Assembly: GCA_964499015.1 (NCBI GenBank)
Contig: CAZCJA010000001.1
Coordinates: 1 to 64,000 of the forward strand
Length of the DNA stretch: 64,000 bases
Direction: 5' to 3'
Source of the DNA: CAZCJA01 sp964499015
Lineage (GTDB): Bacteria; Elusimicrobiota; Elusimicrobia; F11
Both the position numbers and the translations under genes were made by a program. Below the pieces are notes generated by a model that saw only the letters and a list, made by a program, of their open reading frames with translations, had not been told where the DNA came from and made no database searches. The first letter of the stretch is position 1, and every line of letters starts with the position of its first letter. This document shows, piece by piece, positions 7,432 to 15,361 of the stretch.

Positions 7432-9614
7432 GAAAAATAGCGTTGTTCCTTTTTGCGGCATTTTCCCCGTTGTACGTGCATGCCGCGGCCAATTGGATCC
7501 AGCTGGACAACGCAAGCCAACCCTGGGGACCGGGCGGTGCGCAGTCCATGCAAACGTTTAACTCGTATGTTTTTGTCGGCTCCACCCACGCCAAAGACGC
7601 CTCGTTCACGCGCATCTGGCGTTCGCCGGACATGGGCACGTGGGAGCCGCTTTCCGTTTCCACAAATGAAATCACGCAAGTTTTGCATCTCGTCGAACAT
7701 GAAACCTATCTGTACGCCTTCTGCATGGTTAAATTTGATGGTGGCGTACCAAGAAAAGATATTTTTCGCACGGCAAATGGCACAACATGGGAGAGCGTGC
7801 TCCCGCAAGAACATCGCACGACTGGCGTGTGGGATAGTGCCGCCTCATGGAATGGACGACTGTATGTTACAGGTGGCGCGCAAGCTTATTCGACAGATGG
7901 TGCAGGCAGCGCACCAACGTGGCAATCGGAGATCGGAACTCCACTGTATGGCGGGCACAATATTACGCTCACCGTCTATAATAATGAATTGTTCGCAGCT
8001 CGGCTTAACTTCGCAAACAGTGCGGTTCATGTTTACAGAAATAATGGTTCGTGGATAATGACCAGTACCATCAGTTATGTCTCTGGTACAGATTTGTTTA
8101 ACAAACACAATTTTGCCGTGTACCGAAGCACACTTTATTTCTCCTATGAGCGATTGTGGATGTACATCGCGACGGGGACCTGGAGAGCAGCCAACGAACG
8201 ACAATTCACGCGCAACTTCCTCATTTTCAGCATCAAAGATCATTTGCACGTTAAATTGGGTGATAACGATCAAGGGGGCGGCTTTCAAAGCACGGTCTAT
8301 GGCCAGCGCCCGAGCTGGGGCGCTGAAATCGTCGGTCCCAGTGGTCTAAACTTCGCGCTAAATCACGCTCCAGTGATCGATTTCCAAAACGAGGAATACG
8401 TTTTGCTGGGAGACATATGGACTCTATCCCATGGCATTGTGGCAGTCACCGAAGTACCAACCGACTTTGATCCCGTCGATGCGGGAGCGGACAATGTTGA
8501 CGTTTTATCCTGGACGTTGGACCTCAGTTTTGACGAATCGCTACAACATCTTGTGGTCGAAAACAAAGGAAGTGCGGAAAGCGTCACGGAAATTGAAAGC
8601 GTCACGCTTTACCGCGAAGGCACGCTCATCGTCGCACTGGAACAAGTACCCGGCGAGACCAAGCAATGGAGAACACCAGCGGCGTGGTCAGAATTAGCCC
8701 TCCTCGACTGGGACAACGAGACCGACAACTACTATCTCAAAGTAAAAATAAGTCCAACGGCGAGAGAGAATCGGAACATACGTTTTTCCATCGCGACAAA
8801 CGGCATCACGTGGGGAACAAATGCATCTTTCGTTCTCAACGAAGCGATTGAAGCGGCGGCTGGATCCGAAAAGCGGATTAACGCTTTTGGCGTCAACAGC
8901 GTAACACGTCTCGAATTTACAGCGGACGATTTCAGCGCCGGCCAGGAAGATTTGCGCGTCCTTAGATTCGACCTGACGTTTTACAGCTCCGAAACAATGA
9001 AAAGCATCAGCGTCGTCAATAAAGAAACCGCCGAAGCGGGCACCGACATTGCGAAGGTGAAACTGCACATTACGGCGGGTGGAACAGAAACAACCGTCGA
9101 ATTGGTTGCGGATCCCGATCTCAAGACATGGACGTCCCCGCCCGGCTGGACGGGCTATTTACTTGATGACGACGCCGAATACGAAATTCTTGCCGACATC
9201 AGCTCTATGGCACGGCGCGATCGTAAAATAAAATTCGCGCTTGAACCGGATGCGTTCACTTGGGATGTCAACACGGACTTTGTCATCGCGTCGGAACTGG
9301 TCGAAGATGACATTTTGGACAACACGGCCGCAGGCCAGCCGCTGCCGCCCGTGATCGCCTTCCCCAATCCCGCGCGGGACCGCGTCGGTTTCTCCTATGA
9401 TTTAACCAGCCCGGCCGCGATCGAGATAAACATATTTAACCTATCGGGCAACTTGGTCAGCGAAATCCGCGAATCCAAAACCGCCGGCATCGGCGTGCAA
9501 ACGTTTTGGGAAGCCGCGCATGTAGCCCCGGGCCCGTATTTCGCCGTTGTTAAAATTAATGCGGAAAATGGCGAAAAAAGGGTGTACAAACAGAAGGTCT
9601 ACATAAAGAAATAG
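7428..9614 (+). CDS. Secreted protein with propeller-like N-terminus, two tandem beta domains and FlgD/T9SS-like C-terminal domain
   Basis: A 728-residue exported protein. Residues 1-19 are a signal peptide ending VHA. Residues 20-340 contain repeated short beta blades with Trp/Gly turns, like a kelch or sialidase-type propeller. Two similar domains follow at about 351-490 and 503-635, each beginning with an aliphatic beta strand and a (V/S)VxNK(G/E) motif and ending with N-(I/K)-(R/K)-(F/I)-x-(I/L) then TW. The last 85 residues start FPNPARDR and contain INIFNLSGNLV and GPYFAVV, the FlgD Ig-like / type A sorting-domain fold. The ATG overlaps the stop of the PorV gene. The 7.7-8.9 kb part looks richer in A/T than its surroundings, a hint of a different history. 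Confidence 0.75.
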   Translation: MRKIALFLFAAFSPLYVHAAANWIQLDNASQPWGPGGAQSMQTFNSYVFVGSTHAKDASFTRIWRSPDMGTWEPLSVSTNEITQVLHLVEHETYLYAFCMVKFDGGVPRKDIFRTANGTTWESVLPQEHRTTGVWDSAASWNGRLYVTGGAQAYSTDGAGSAPTWQSEIGTPLYGGHNITLTVYNNELFAARLNFANSAVHVYRNNGSWIMTSTISYVSGTDLFNKHNFAVYRSTLYFSYERLWMYIATGTWRAANERQFTRNFLIFSIKDHLHVKLGDNDQGGGFQSTVYGQRPSWGAEIVGPSGLNFALNHAPVIDFQNEEYVLLGDIWTLSHGIVAVTEVPTDFDPVDAGADNVDVLSWTLDLSFDESLQHLVVENKGSAESVTEIESVTLYREGTLIVALEQVPGETKQWRTPAAWSELALLDWDNETDNYYLKVKISPTARENRNIRFSIATNGITWGTNASFVLNEAIEAAAGSEKRINAFGVNSVTRLEFTADDFSAGQEDLRVLRFDLTFYSSETMKSISVVNKETAEAGTDIAKVKLHITAGGTETTVELVADPDLKTWTSPPGWTGYLLDDDAEYEILADISSMARRDRKIKFALEPDAFTWDVNTDFVIASELVEDDILDNTAAGQPLPPVIAFPNPARDRVGFSYDLTSPAAIEINIFNLSGNLVSEIRESKTAGIGVQTFWEAAHVAPGPYFAVVKINAENGEKRVYKQKVYIKK

Positions 9615-9616
9615 CC

Positions 9617-10966
9617 ATGAGACTACGCACTAAATTTTCATTTTGGATAATGAGTTTAATCACGCTAATCGTGGTCGGCATCGGCGCGCTTACGCTCTAT
9701 TCCGAGCGCCGCCTGCTGTTGAAAAGTCTGGACGCGCACCATCAAGAAGCGATCAAGCGCCTGGTTAAAGTCTGCGAGGAATCCGCGTTTTACCAAGACG
9801 ACTTGCTCCTGCTCAATTACTTGCGCACCCTGCAGTCCGAGGGCGGCTTCAAGGCCGCCTATTTCACAAACACAAATAATTTCATTCGCGTTCACTCCGA
9901 TCCGTCGAAGTCGGCCCGCCAAGCCGAGGCCGCCGGCCCGAATGATCTGGTGTTCCAAAAGCCGGTGACCTATGAACGCAGGGCCATCGGTAATGCGGTG
10001 ATCGTTTTGGACAAAACAATTATCGACGCGCAAATCCGCCAGTCTCACTTGCAGACGCTCAAGCAAATGGGGCTCATCATGCTCGCCGCCCTGTTCATCG
10101 GTTTTATCGGTTCGCTGATTCTCGCGCGCACAATGGTGAAACCGATCCAAGCGCTCGTGCAGGGCATGCACGGAGTCTCAGAAGGAAAACTTGAGCCGCT
10201 GAACCTTAAGCCGCGCCGCGACGAGCTGGGCTGGCTCGGCGACGAACTCAACGTGACCATCGGCAAATTAAAAGAGCTTGATGACATGAAACAGAATTTT
10301 TTCTCGCGCATCACGCACGAACTGCGCTCGCCTCTGATCGCCATCGACGGCTTGGTCTCAATGATCCTGAAGGGAATGTACGGTGAAACATCGACGAAAA
10401 TAAAGGAACTTCTGCTTTCCGCGCAGAACAATTCCGCCCGATTAAAACGCCTGGTGGACGATTTGCTGACCGCGGCGCGGCTGGAGGCCAAGCGTGAGGA
10501 AGTGGACCCGGTTGAATTCGATTTAAAGACGCTGATCAACGACGTGCACACGCTGTATACGCCCCTCGCCCAAGAAAAAGGGCTCACCTTCACCAAGCGG
10601 ATCCCCCTGGCCCCGCTTCACGTCTGGGCGGAGGAGGAAAAAGTGCAGCACATCATGACCAACTTGCTGTCGAACGCGTTTAAATTCACGAAGACCGGCG
10701 ACATAACGATCGAGGCCCAGGAAAAACCAAAGCACGTTCAGATTTTGATCGCCGACACGGGAATGGGCATCCCCAAAGACGAGCAAGGCAAGGTGTTCGA
10801 TAAATTTTTCCGCACTTCCGCCTCAAAGAAAATCAAAGGCACCGGATTGGGACTAACGATCGTTAAAGATTTGGTGGAAATACAGGGCGGAACGATTACG
10901 GTTGCGGCAAGAAGCGGCGGTGGGACGATATTTTCGTTTACGCTGCCGAAGCCGCGCGCGTTTTAG
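9617..10966 (+). CDS. Membrane sensor histidine kinase
   Basis: A 449-residue kinase two bases after the secreted-protein gene. It has a membrane helix at about 8-30, a periplasmic sensor of about 115 residues, a second helix at about 148-170, a HAMP domain at 172-222, HisKA with the phospho-accepting His234 in THELRSPL, and HATPase_c with N-box NLLSNAFKFT, ADTGMGIP and GTGLGLTIVKDL. All catalytic boxes are intact. Being last in an operon with a PorV barrel and a secreted protein, it may sense the state of that surface system. The convergent OmpR-type regulator overlapping its end by 4 nt is the obvious partner. Confidence 0.9.
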   Translation: MRLRTKFSFWIMSLITLIVVGIGALTLYSERRLLLKSLDAHHQEAIKRLVKVCEESAFYQDDLLLLNYLRTLQSEGGFKAAYFTNTNNFIRVHSDPSKSARQAEAAGPNDLVFQKPVTYERRAIGNAVIVLDKTIIDAQIRQSHLQTLKQMGLIMLAALFIGFIGSLILARTMVKPIQALVQGMHGVSEGKLEPLNLKPRRDELGWLGDELNVTIGKLKELDDMKQNFFSRITHELRSPLIAIDGLVSMILKGMYGETSTKIKELLLSAQNNSARLKRLVDDLLTAARLEAKREEVDPVEFDLKTLINDVHTLYTPLAQEKGLTFTKRIPLAPLHVWAEEEKVQHIMTNLLSNAFKFTKTGDITIEAQEKPKHVQILIADTGMGIPKDEQGKVFDKFFRTSASKKIKGTGLGLTIVKDLVEIQGGTITVAARSGGGTIFSFTLPKPRAF

Positions 10967-11667
10967 TCTTCGCGATCAAAGCGATAACCCACGCCTTTCA
11001 GCGTATGGATCCATTCGCGATGATCTTTAAGCGCGCGGCGTAGCTGATCGATGGTTGTGTCGACGGTGCGCGAAAAACCCTGAAAATCCACGCCCCACAC
11101 TTTTTCCATAATCGTCACGCGCGTTAAAACTTTCCCTTCGTTGCGCACCAGCAGCGCCAACAGTTCGAACTGCTTCGGAGTTAAACCCAAACGTTCGCCG
11201 TTAAGCCACGCCTTGTACGATTCGTAATCGATGGTCAGCGGTCCGGTGGTAATTTTATTGCTCTTTACGCCGGTCGGATCATGGCGGCGCAAGACCGTAC
11301 GCACGCGCGCAAGCAGCTCCGGACCTTTCAATGGCTTGCGAATATAGTCGTCTGCGCCCAGCTCCAATCCCACCACCACATCCGCCACTTCGCCTTTGAC
11401 GCTGGCGAACACGATCGGTACATGGGCGGTCTTGGCGTCGGCCTTCATTTCCTTGCACACGTCAAGGCCGTCCATTTCGTCCATGGAGACATCCAAAAGA
11501 AGCAAATCCGGCGGATTTTCCCGCACTTTGGCCAGCCCGTTTACCGGGTTGGTGTCGGATTGGATCACGTAGCGGTCCGTTTCCAGGATCTTGGTCGCGA
11601 TCTCAATCATGGCCGATTCATCGTCTATGATGAAGATTCTCTGGTTCATCAAAATCGAGTCTATCAT
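10963..11667 (-). CDS. OmpR/PhoB-family response regulator
   Basis: A 234-residue protein with a receiver domain (IIDDES, phospho-Asp in LLLLDVSMDEMDG, Lys in RKPLKG) and a C-terminal winged helix (LTPKQFELLALLVRNEGKVLTR, then VDTTIDQLRRALKD and IHTLKGVGYRF). It is tail-to-tail with the kinase at 9617-10966, overlapping by 4 nt. The start is uncertain: ATG 11667 lies six bases from a TAAAAT (11679-11674), a leaderless geometry, but the intervening bases are six Gs that could also serve as a weak ribosome site; Met at 11649 is an alternative. As a PhoB-type regulator it is the best local candidate to bind the phased repeats before the giant gene. Confidence 0.9.
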   Translation of the reverse strand: MIDSILMNQRIFIIDDESAMIEIATKILETDRYVIQSDTNPVNGLAKVRENPPDLLLLDVSMDEMDGLDVCKEMKADAKTAHVPIVFASVKGEVADVVVGLELGADDYIRKPLKGPELLARVRTVLRRHDPTGVKSNKITTGPLTIDYESYKAWLNGERLGLTPKQFELLALLVRNEGKVLTRVTIMEKVWGVDFQGFSRTVDTTIDQLRRALKDHREWIHTLKGVGYRFDRED

Positions 11668-11736
11668 CCCCCCATTTTATCGGCTAGGCCTAAATAATCG
11701 AATTGATTTATAGATGTGTTTTAGCGGAAATAAGTT

Positions 11737-11765
11737 TTGTCAATTTTTTGTCGTTGTCTTACACG
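11737..11765 (+). promoter_or_regulatory. Possible promoter of the FeeM-like gene
   Basis: TTGTCA (11737-11742), 17 bases, TACACG (11760-11765). The predicted start near 11772 leaves a 47-base leader ending in a strong CTGGAGGAT ribosome site before ATG 11819. Confidence 0.4.
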
Positions 11766-11818
11766 CCGACAGGCCCACATCCCGCACCCTTAAGTGAAGC
11801 TCCACTGGAGGATGTGCC

Positions 11819-12646
11819 ATGACGAACTTAATCGACTTGCTTCAAGGGTACGACGGGAAGAAAAGCGGCATCCCCAGCGTGCGCCGGGAAATGGAGCATC
11901 TCCACCGTAAATTTTTCAGCTACATGGCGAAAGCCGCCAAAGGCTTTCTGAAAGAATGCGAGTTCCGCCCGGTGGAATCGGCGGCCGAATTCCAAAATGC
12001 CGCCCGAATCGTTAACGCGGAAATTCTCCGCAGCGAGCCGGAAGAGCGCGAATTAAAATCACGCTGGTTTTCCCTTTCACAGGCGACAGACCGTTCGATG
12101 ACGTTCGTGTGCTTGTATCAGAAAACGAAGATCCTTGGCACGCTGACCATGGTGCTGGATTCAACGATGGGGCTTCCGTCCGACCAAACCTATAAGAACC
12201 ACATGGGCAACTTCCGTTCGATGGGCCGCGAGATGGCCGAAATCACCGCCTTGGTGCTCAATAACGAAATCCTCGAAAAAAACGCCCGCTTCTCCCGCGG
12301 CGACCGCTTGGTTGTCGCTTTAAAACTCATGAAAGCCGCGATTGAGTATTCGATGCACGCCAACGACGTCAACACGGTTGTGATTCGCTGCAACCGCCGC
12401 CATGAAATGATTCACAAGGCGCTTTTCTATCGTCCGTTGACGGGCCTTGAGTACTACACGGGCCGGGAGAAAGAACAGTTTCCCGCGTTTTTCTTGGATG
12501 TGGATGTGATGAAGCAGCAAGCGCAGCTTTCCGGCAGCCGTTTGTGGAGCATTAATTTTAATGCCTGCGCAAAGATGGCGAAACCGTTTCGTTTTTCGTT
12601 CTCGCAGTTGATGCAGACCTTCAATCTCGTCAAAACCGCCGCTTAA
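11819..12646 (+). CDS. FeeM-like N-acyl amino acid synthase (GNAT fold)
   Basis: A 275-residue protein preceded by GGAGG. The central part has the acyltransferase pattern of the FeeM / autoinducer-synthase-like GNAT family: ILGTLTMVLDSTMGLPSD, then MGREMAEITALVL, which correspond to the strand, DS-x-GLP loop and E(I/V) helix of N-acyl amino acid synthases. Such enzymes join an acyl-ACP acyl chain to an amino acid such as tyrosine, giving a lipid signal or surfactant. The substrate here cannot be read from sequence. It stands alone between the regulator (divergent) and the membrane glycosyltransferase-like gene (convergent, 4-bp gap). Confidence 0.65.
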   Translation: MTNLIDLLQGYDGKKSGIPSVRREMEHLHRKFFSYMAKAAKGFLKECEFRPVESAAEFQNAARIVNAEILRSEPEERELKSRWFSLSQATDRSMTFVCLYQKTKILGTLTMVLDSTMGLPSDQTYKNHMGNFRSMGREMAEITALVLNNEILEKNARFSRGDRLVVALKLMKAAIEYSMHANDVNTVVIRCNRRHEMIHKALFYRPLTGLEYYTGREKEQFPAFFLDVDVMKQQAQLSGSRLWSINFNACAKMAKPFRFSFSQLMQTFNLVKTAA

Positions 12647-12650
12647 GCGG

Positions 12651-14162
12651 TCACTTCACGCGCTCGTACAAACGCCACGGCCCTTTTTGCAAAAGCAGCC
12701 GAACCGGCGTCCCGCTGGGAAAAAACTTATCGCCCTTGTTGGTGTAGGACCTTAGGACAAAATAATCGTAGTTGTCTTGCTCGTTCCATACGTAAGTATC
12801 CGGGTGATGGCTTAATTGCTCTTGTGCACGATGTTGAGCAAGCTCATTCGGATCAGTAAAGCTCGCCAATTGCGGATACCCATACGAGGCAAACGAGAAC
12901 TTCACCACGCCGCCTTTGTACGCCTGCGCCCATTGGGCCGTGTGCAGTTCCAACACGGACAAATCCTCCGCCCTACGGTCAAACAAGAGCGCCAAGGTGC
13001 GCTTTCTAGGCTGAATGCCTGCCAGCACATGTTCCGCACGATGAATATCCTGGTCGAACACCTGAAACCGCGCACAAAGAAAAACCATCCAACACATCAC
13101 AGATGTTATCAGCGCCGCTCGTGCAATCCGTGCCAAGCGGCTTTCGGCCGGCAGATAAACGTGCGCAAGCGCCAGGGCAGCCAAAAACGGCGCGAGCCGC
13201 TGTGAAATAAACACGTCGAGAAAAAAATACTGCGGCGCGAACAAATATGCGATCAGCACCACGCCGGCCGCAATGGTCAGCGGCCGGTGGCGCCGCAATC
13301 CATGCGTCGGTATCAATAGGAGGACCAAAAAGGCCGTCGTTCCCCACGCCAGCGTCTTACCGGGTCCCGGTGTGAAATCAAGCAGAATCGCCGGAAACGT
13401 TTTCAATCGATAAAGGAACGTCGCCATGTCGACGCCCGTCACTTCGCCGATACCATGGGCGGGAATAATCGCCAGCCAGAAAAGAAGAATGGGCAAGGGC
13501 GCGAAAAGCGGCGCGAGCAAAACGATCCGCTCTTTCCACGAGGAGCCGGCCGCCAGAAAATAAACACCCATGATCACCAGCGAAAAGAGAAACACGCTCG
13601 CGTGACAGAAGAAAAGAAAACAGCACGCGCCGGCCAGCGCCCAAGCCAGGCGCTTGTCGCGCGTTCTCGCGGCACGAATTGCCAGCGCGATGGTAAATAT
13701 CCCCATCGGCACGGCCAGCTGAAAATTAAGCAGGCCTTGATAAAAACAATGTCCGTACGCGAAGGGAAAGGCGAGGAGGGACAGCCATTTGTCCCCATCC
13801 GTCGTTTTGATGAGCGTGAGAAATGACAACGGCCACAATAAAACGACCAGCGTCGCCGTGATCTTCAACGCAATGAGCACATCCATAAACGAGTAAAAGA
13901 AACGCGCGACCGCCATGCTCAATACATATGGCGAAAACCATCTGACGGTAAAAACGCCTTCATATCCGAACGCCGGATCGTGCAAGTGTTTAATGATGGA
14001 CAACTGGGCCGCATATTGCGGCAGATCCAGCATGGGCGGGTACTTAACGCTCCACAGCGGAACGATCGACGCGGCCGCGCACAACAGAAACGCGGCGACG
14101 AAGGCGTTACTGCGCGTCGGGGATGTGGGGGCGCTGGGCAAGGGCCGGAGAGGCGGCGTCAT
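12651..14162 (-). CDS. Polytopic membrane protein, GT-C glycosyltransferase-like
   Basis: A 503-residue protein with about ten hydrophobic helices (for example FVAAFLLCAAASIVPLW, ALAFLAALALAHVYL and similar) and a soluble C-terminal region of about 110 residues. The first loop contains YPPMLDLPQYAAQL, the acidic DxP loop in the position typical of GT-C mannosyl/arabinosyl transferases that use polyprenyl-phosphate sugars. Assignment to a specific family is not possible. The ATG at 14162 has no clear ribosome site and lies inside the end of the upstream gene (56-nt overlap), so expression probably depends on coupling. The 3' end is 4 bp from the FeeM-like gene. Confidence 0.6.
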   Translation of the reverse strand: MTPPLRPLPSAPTSPTRSNAFVAAFLLCAAASIVPLWSVKYPPMLDLPQYAAQLSIIKHLHDPAFGYEGVFTVRWFSPYVLSMAVARFFYSFMDVLIALKITATLVVLLWPLSFLTLIKTTDGDKWLSLLAFPFAYGHCFYQGLLNFQLAVPMGIFTIALAIRAARTRDKRLAWALAGACCFLFFCHASVFLFSLVIMGVYFLAAGSSWKERIVLLAPLFAPLPILLFWLAIIPAHGIGEVTGVDMATFLYRLKTFPAILLDFTPGPGKTLAWGTTAFLVLLLIPTHGLRRHRPLTIAAGVVLIAYLFAPQYFFLDVFISQRLAPFLAALALAHVYLPAESRLARIARAALITSVMCWMVFLCARFQVFDQDIHRAEHVLAGIQPRKRTLALLFDRRAEDLSVLELHTAQWAQAYKGGVVKFSFASYGYPQLASFTDPNELAQHRAQEQLSHHPDTYVWNEQDNYDYFVLRSYTNKGDKFFPSGTPVRLLLQKGPWRLYERVK

Positions 14163-14577
14163 CTTGGCACGCGTGTTCCGTGGAATAGGTGACTTCGTGG
14201 ATCCGATCCACCGCGATCTGCTCCGGGAAACTCACTGTGCCGCACAACAAATCGACTTCTTTGCCGGGACAGTTGACCAGCGCGCAGGTGATAACGGTGA
14301 TGTCGCCGTGAGGAACAAATGTCGTGAGAAAGCCTTCCGCCATTTCAGTCTCCGCGGACGGCTCAACTTTGACGATGCGTTTGCGGTAGCGGTCTTCGGG
14401 AACGGTGATTTCGAGGTAGTTCATCGACAGATGTTTTTTATTATCGACGAAGAAGCGGATGTCGACCGGGCGTTGAGCGGCCGGGCAAACAGCCACGGGC
14501 CCTCCGGTCATGGAGGAAGAGTTGGCGTTCGCGGAGAGGAGCAAAACAAATATGCAGCTCCGGGTTAGGGTTCGCAC
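14107..14577 (-). CDS. Small exported Cys-containing protein, paralogue of the next gene upstream
   Basis: A 156-residue protein starting at GTG 14577, with a short hydrophobic leader (CIFVLLLSANA). The mature part has four recurring Cys (ITCALVNCPGK, LLCGTVSFP, HACQDD), likely disulfides in the periplasm. It aligns end to end with the product of 14669-15148: shared FFVDNK, LEITV/LEVSV, CxLVxC, LxCG, HEVT(Y/F)ST and the ACQ ending. A TATAAT eight bases before the GTG gives a near-leaderless start. The function is unknown. It overlaps the membrane glycosyltransferase-like gene by 56 nt. Confidence 0.65.
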   Translation of the reverse strand: MRTLTRSCIFVLLLSANANSSSMTGGPVAVCPAAQRPVDIRFFVDNKKHLSMNYLEITVPEDRYRKRIVKVEPSAETEMAEGFLTTFVPHGDITVITCALVNCPGKEVDLLCGTVSFPEQIAVDRIHEVTYSTEHACQDDAASPALAQRPHIPDAQ

Positions 14578-14633
14578 GCGTGTTCATTATAAACCTTATC
14601 CGTAAAAATTAAAGACGGCGCGCGCGAAAAATT

Positions 14634-14662
14634 AAAAAAAAATCCCGCGATTTGTAAACGCG
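14634..14662 (-). terminator. Weak intrinsic terminator between the two paralogues
   Basis: On the minus strand a CGCG...CGCG hairpin with an AT-rich inner stem (14662-14646) is followed by GGGA and nine T residues (14642-14634). The stem is short, so efficiency is doubtful. Confidence 0.35.
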
Positions 14663-14668
14663 ATGTAA

Positions 14669-15148
14669 CTAGCGAAGGCGGGCTTGCTCGCCGTGTTGAG
14701 CGAGCTGCGGCGTGTCGGCTTGGCAGGCAAAGCTGGTGGAGAAGGTCACTTCATGTTGATACAAAACGTCGATGGTCGCCGGGATCGCGGTTTTCCCGCA
14801 CACAAGTTCGGTTTCCGCCGTTGACGAACACTTAACCAACCCGCACACCGCCAGCTGCACCGCCCCTTCCGGGACCGTGATTTCGGAAACGCCCGCGCCG
14901 ATGGAACTGGCCAGTCCGTTTTCCAATGACACCACGCGGCGCGAACGCGTGTCCTGCATCACCGATACTTCCAAAAACGGTTTTTCCAGAAGCGACTTAT
15001 TATCCACGAAGAAATTCACTTTGACGATGCGGCTCGTGCCGGGGCTTTTTTTGTAAGCGATCGTTTCGTTGTAGGCGGAGGCACGGCCGGCGATTAAAAG
15101 GAGCCCAAGAAGGGCGGCGGCGCGCGGTTTTAATAAAGCGGTGTTCAC
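14669..15148 (-). CDS. Small exported Cys-containing protein, paralogue of 14107-14577
   Basis: The best start is GTG 15148, which gives a signal peptide (NTALLKPRAAALLGLLLIAGRASA, cut before YNE) of normal length; a longer frame to 15259 would bury it. The mature region of about 130 residues has the same four Cys blocks as its neighbour (CGLVKCSS, LVCGKT, FACQAD). The pair is a tandem duplication that has diverged to roughly one-third identity by eye. No known domain is recognised. The GAF-ANTAR gene is divergent. Confidence 0.65.
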   Translation of the reverse strand: MNTALLKPRAAALLGLLLIAGRASAYNETIAYKKSPGTSRIVKVNFFVDNKSLLEKPFLEVSVMQDTRSRRVVSLENGLASSIGAGVSEITVPEGAVQLAVCGLVKCSSTAETELVCGKTAIPATIDVLYQHEVTFSTSFACQADTPQLAQHGEQARLR

Positions 15149-15239
15149 AACCAAAGCCTGCCCCCAGAACGCTCGCCGCGCCAGAGGAGCGTGAAATCGC
15201 CTCTCTAAATAAGGCGTTTTTTCGACGGACACTCCCCGC

Positions 15240-15312
15240 TTGACGCACTGAAGGCACATGTTTTATAGTCGTCGCACACATCGACGTGTACAGATACGCA
15301 TTGAGGCGTCTC
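15240..15312 (+). promoter_or_regulatory. Promoter and two ANTAR-type hexaloop hairpins in the leader of the GAF-ANTAR gene
   Basis: TTGACG (15240-15245), 18 bases, TATAGT (15264-15269) predicts a start at about 15276. From that base the RNA can form hairpin 1 (15276-15289, stem ACAC/GTGT, loop ATCGAC) and hairpin 2 (15293-15312, stem core ACGC/GCGT plus two outer pairs, loop ATTGAG). Both loops have six bases with A at position 1 and G at position 4, the published recognition pattern of ANTAR RNA-binding domains. Hairpin 2 shares bases 15307-15312 with the following terminator, so only one can form. Confidence 0.7.
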
Positions 15313-15342
15313 GTCCCCTTGGGGGCCGGGGCGTTTTTTTTT
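15307..15342 (+). terminator. Intrinsic terminator inside the GAF-ANTAR leader
   Basis: The 5' arm 15307-15318 pairs with 15322-15333 (eleven of twelve pairs, two of them G-U, three-base loop) and is followed by nine T residues (15334-15342). It lies 19 bases before the ATG at 15362. Its first six bases are the 3' arm of ANTAR hairpin 2, so binding there would prevent termination. Confidence 0.75.
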
Positions 15343-15361
15343 GCCCAAACACGGAGAACAC

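Noticed and set aside
1597..11799. Identical 14-base word ACCCTTAAGTGAAG at 1597-1610 and 11786-11799
   Set aside because: A 14-base match is expected several times by chance in 64 kb; the contexts are unrelated.
15270..15286. Alternative hairpin CGTCG/CGACG overlapping ANTAR hairpin 1
   Set aside because: Its 5' arm (15270-15274) lies before the predicted transcription start at 15276, so it should not be in the RNA; if the start were upstream, it would compete with hairpin 1.
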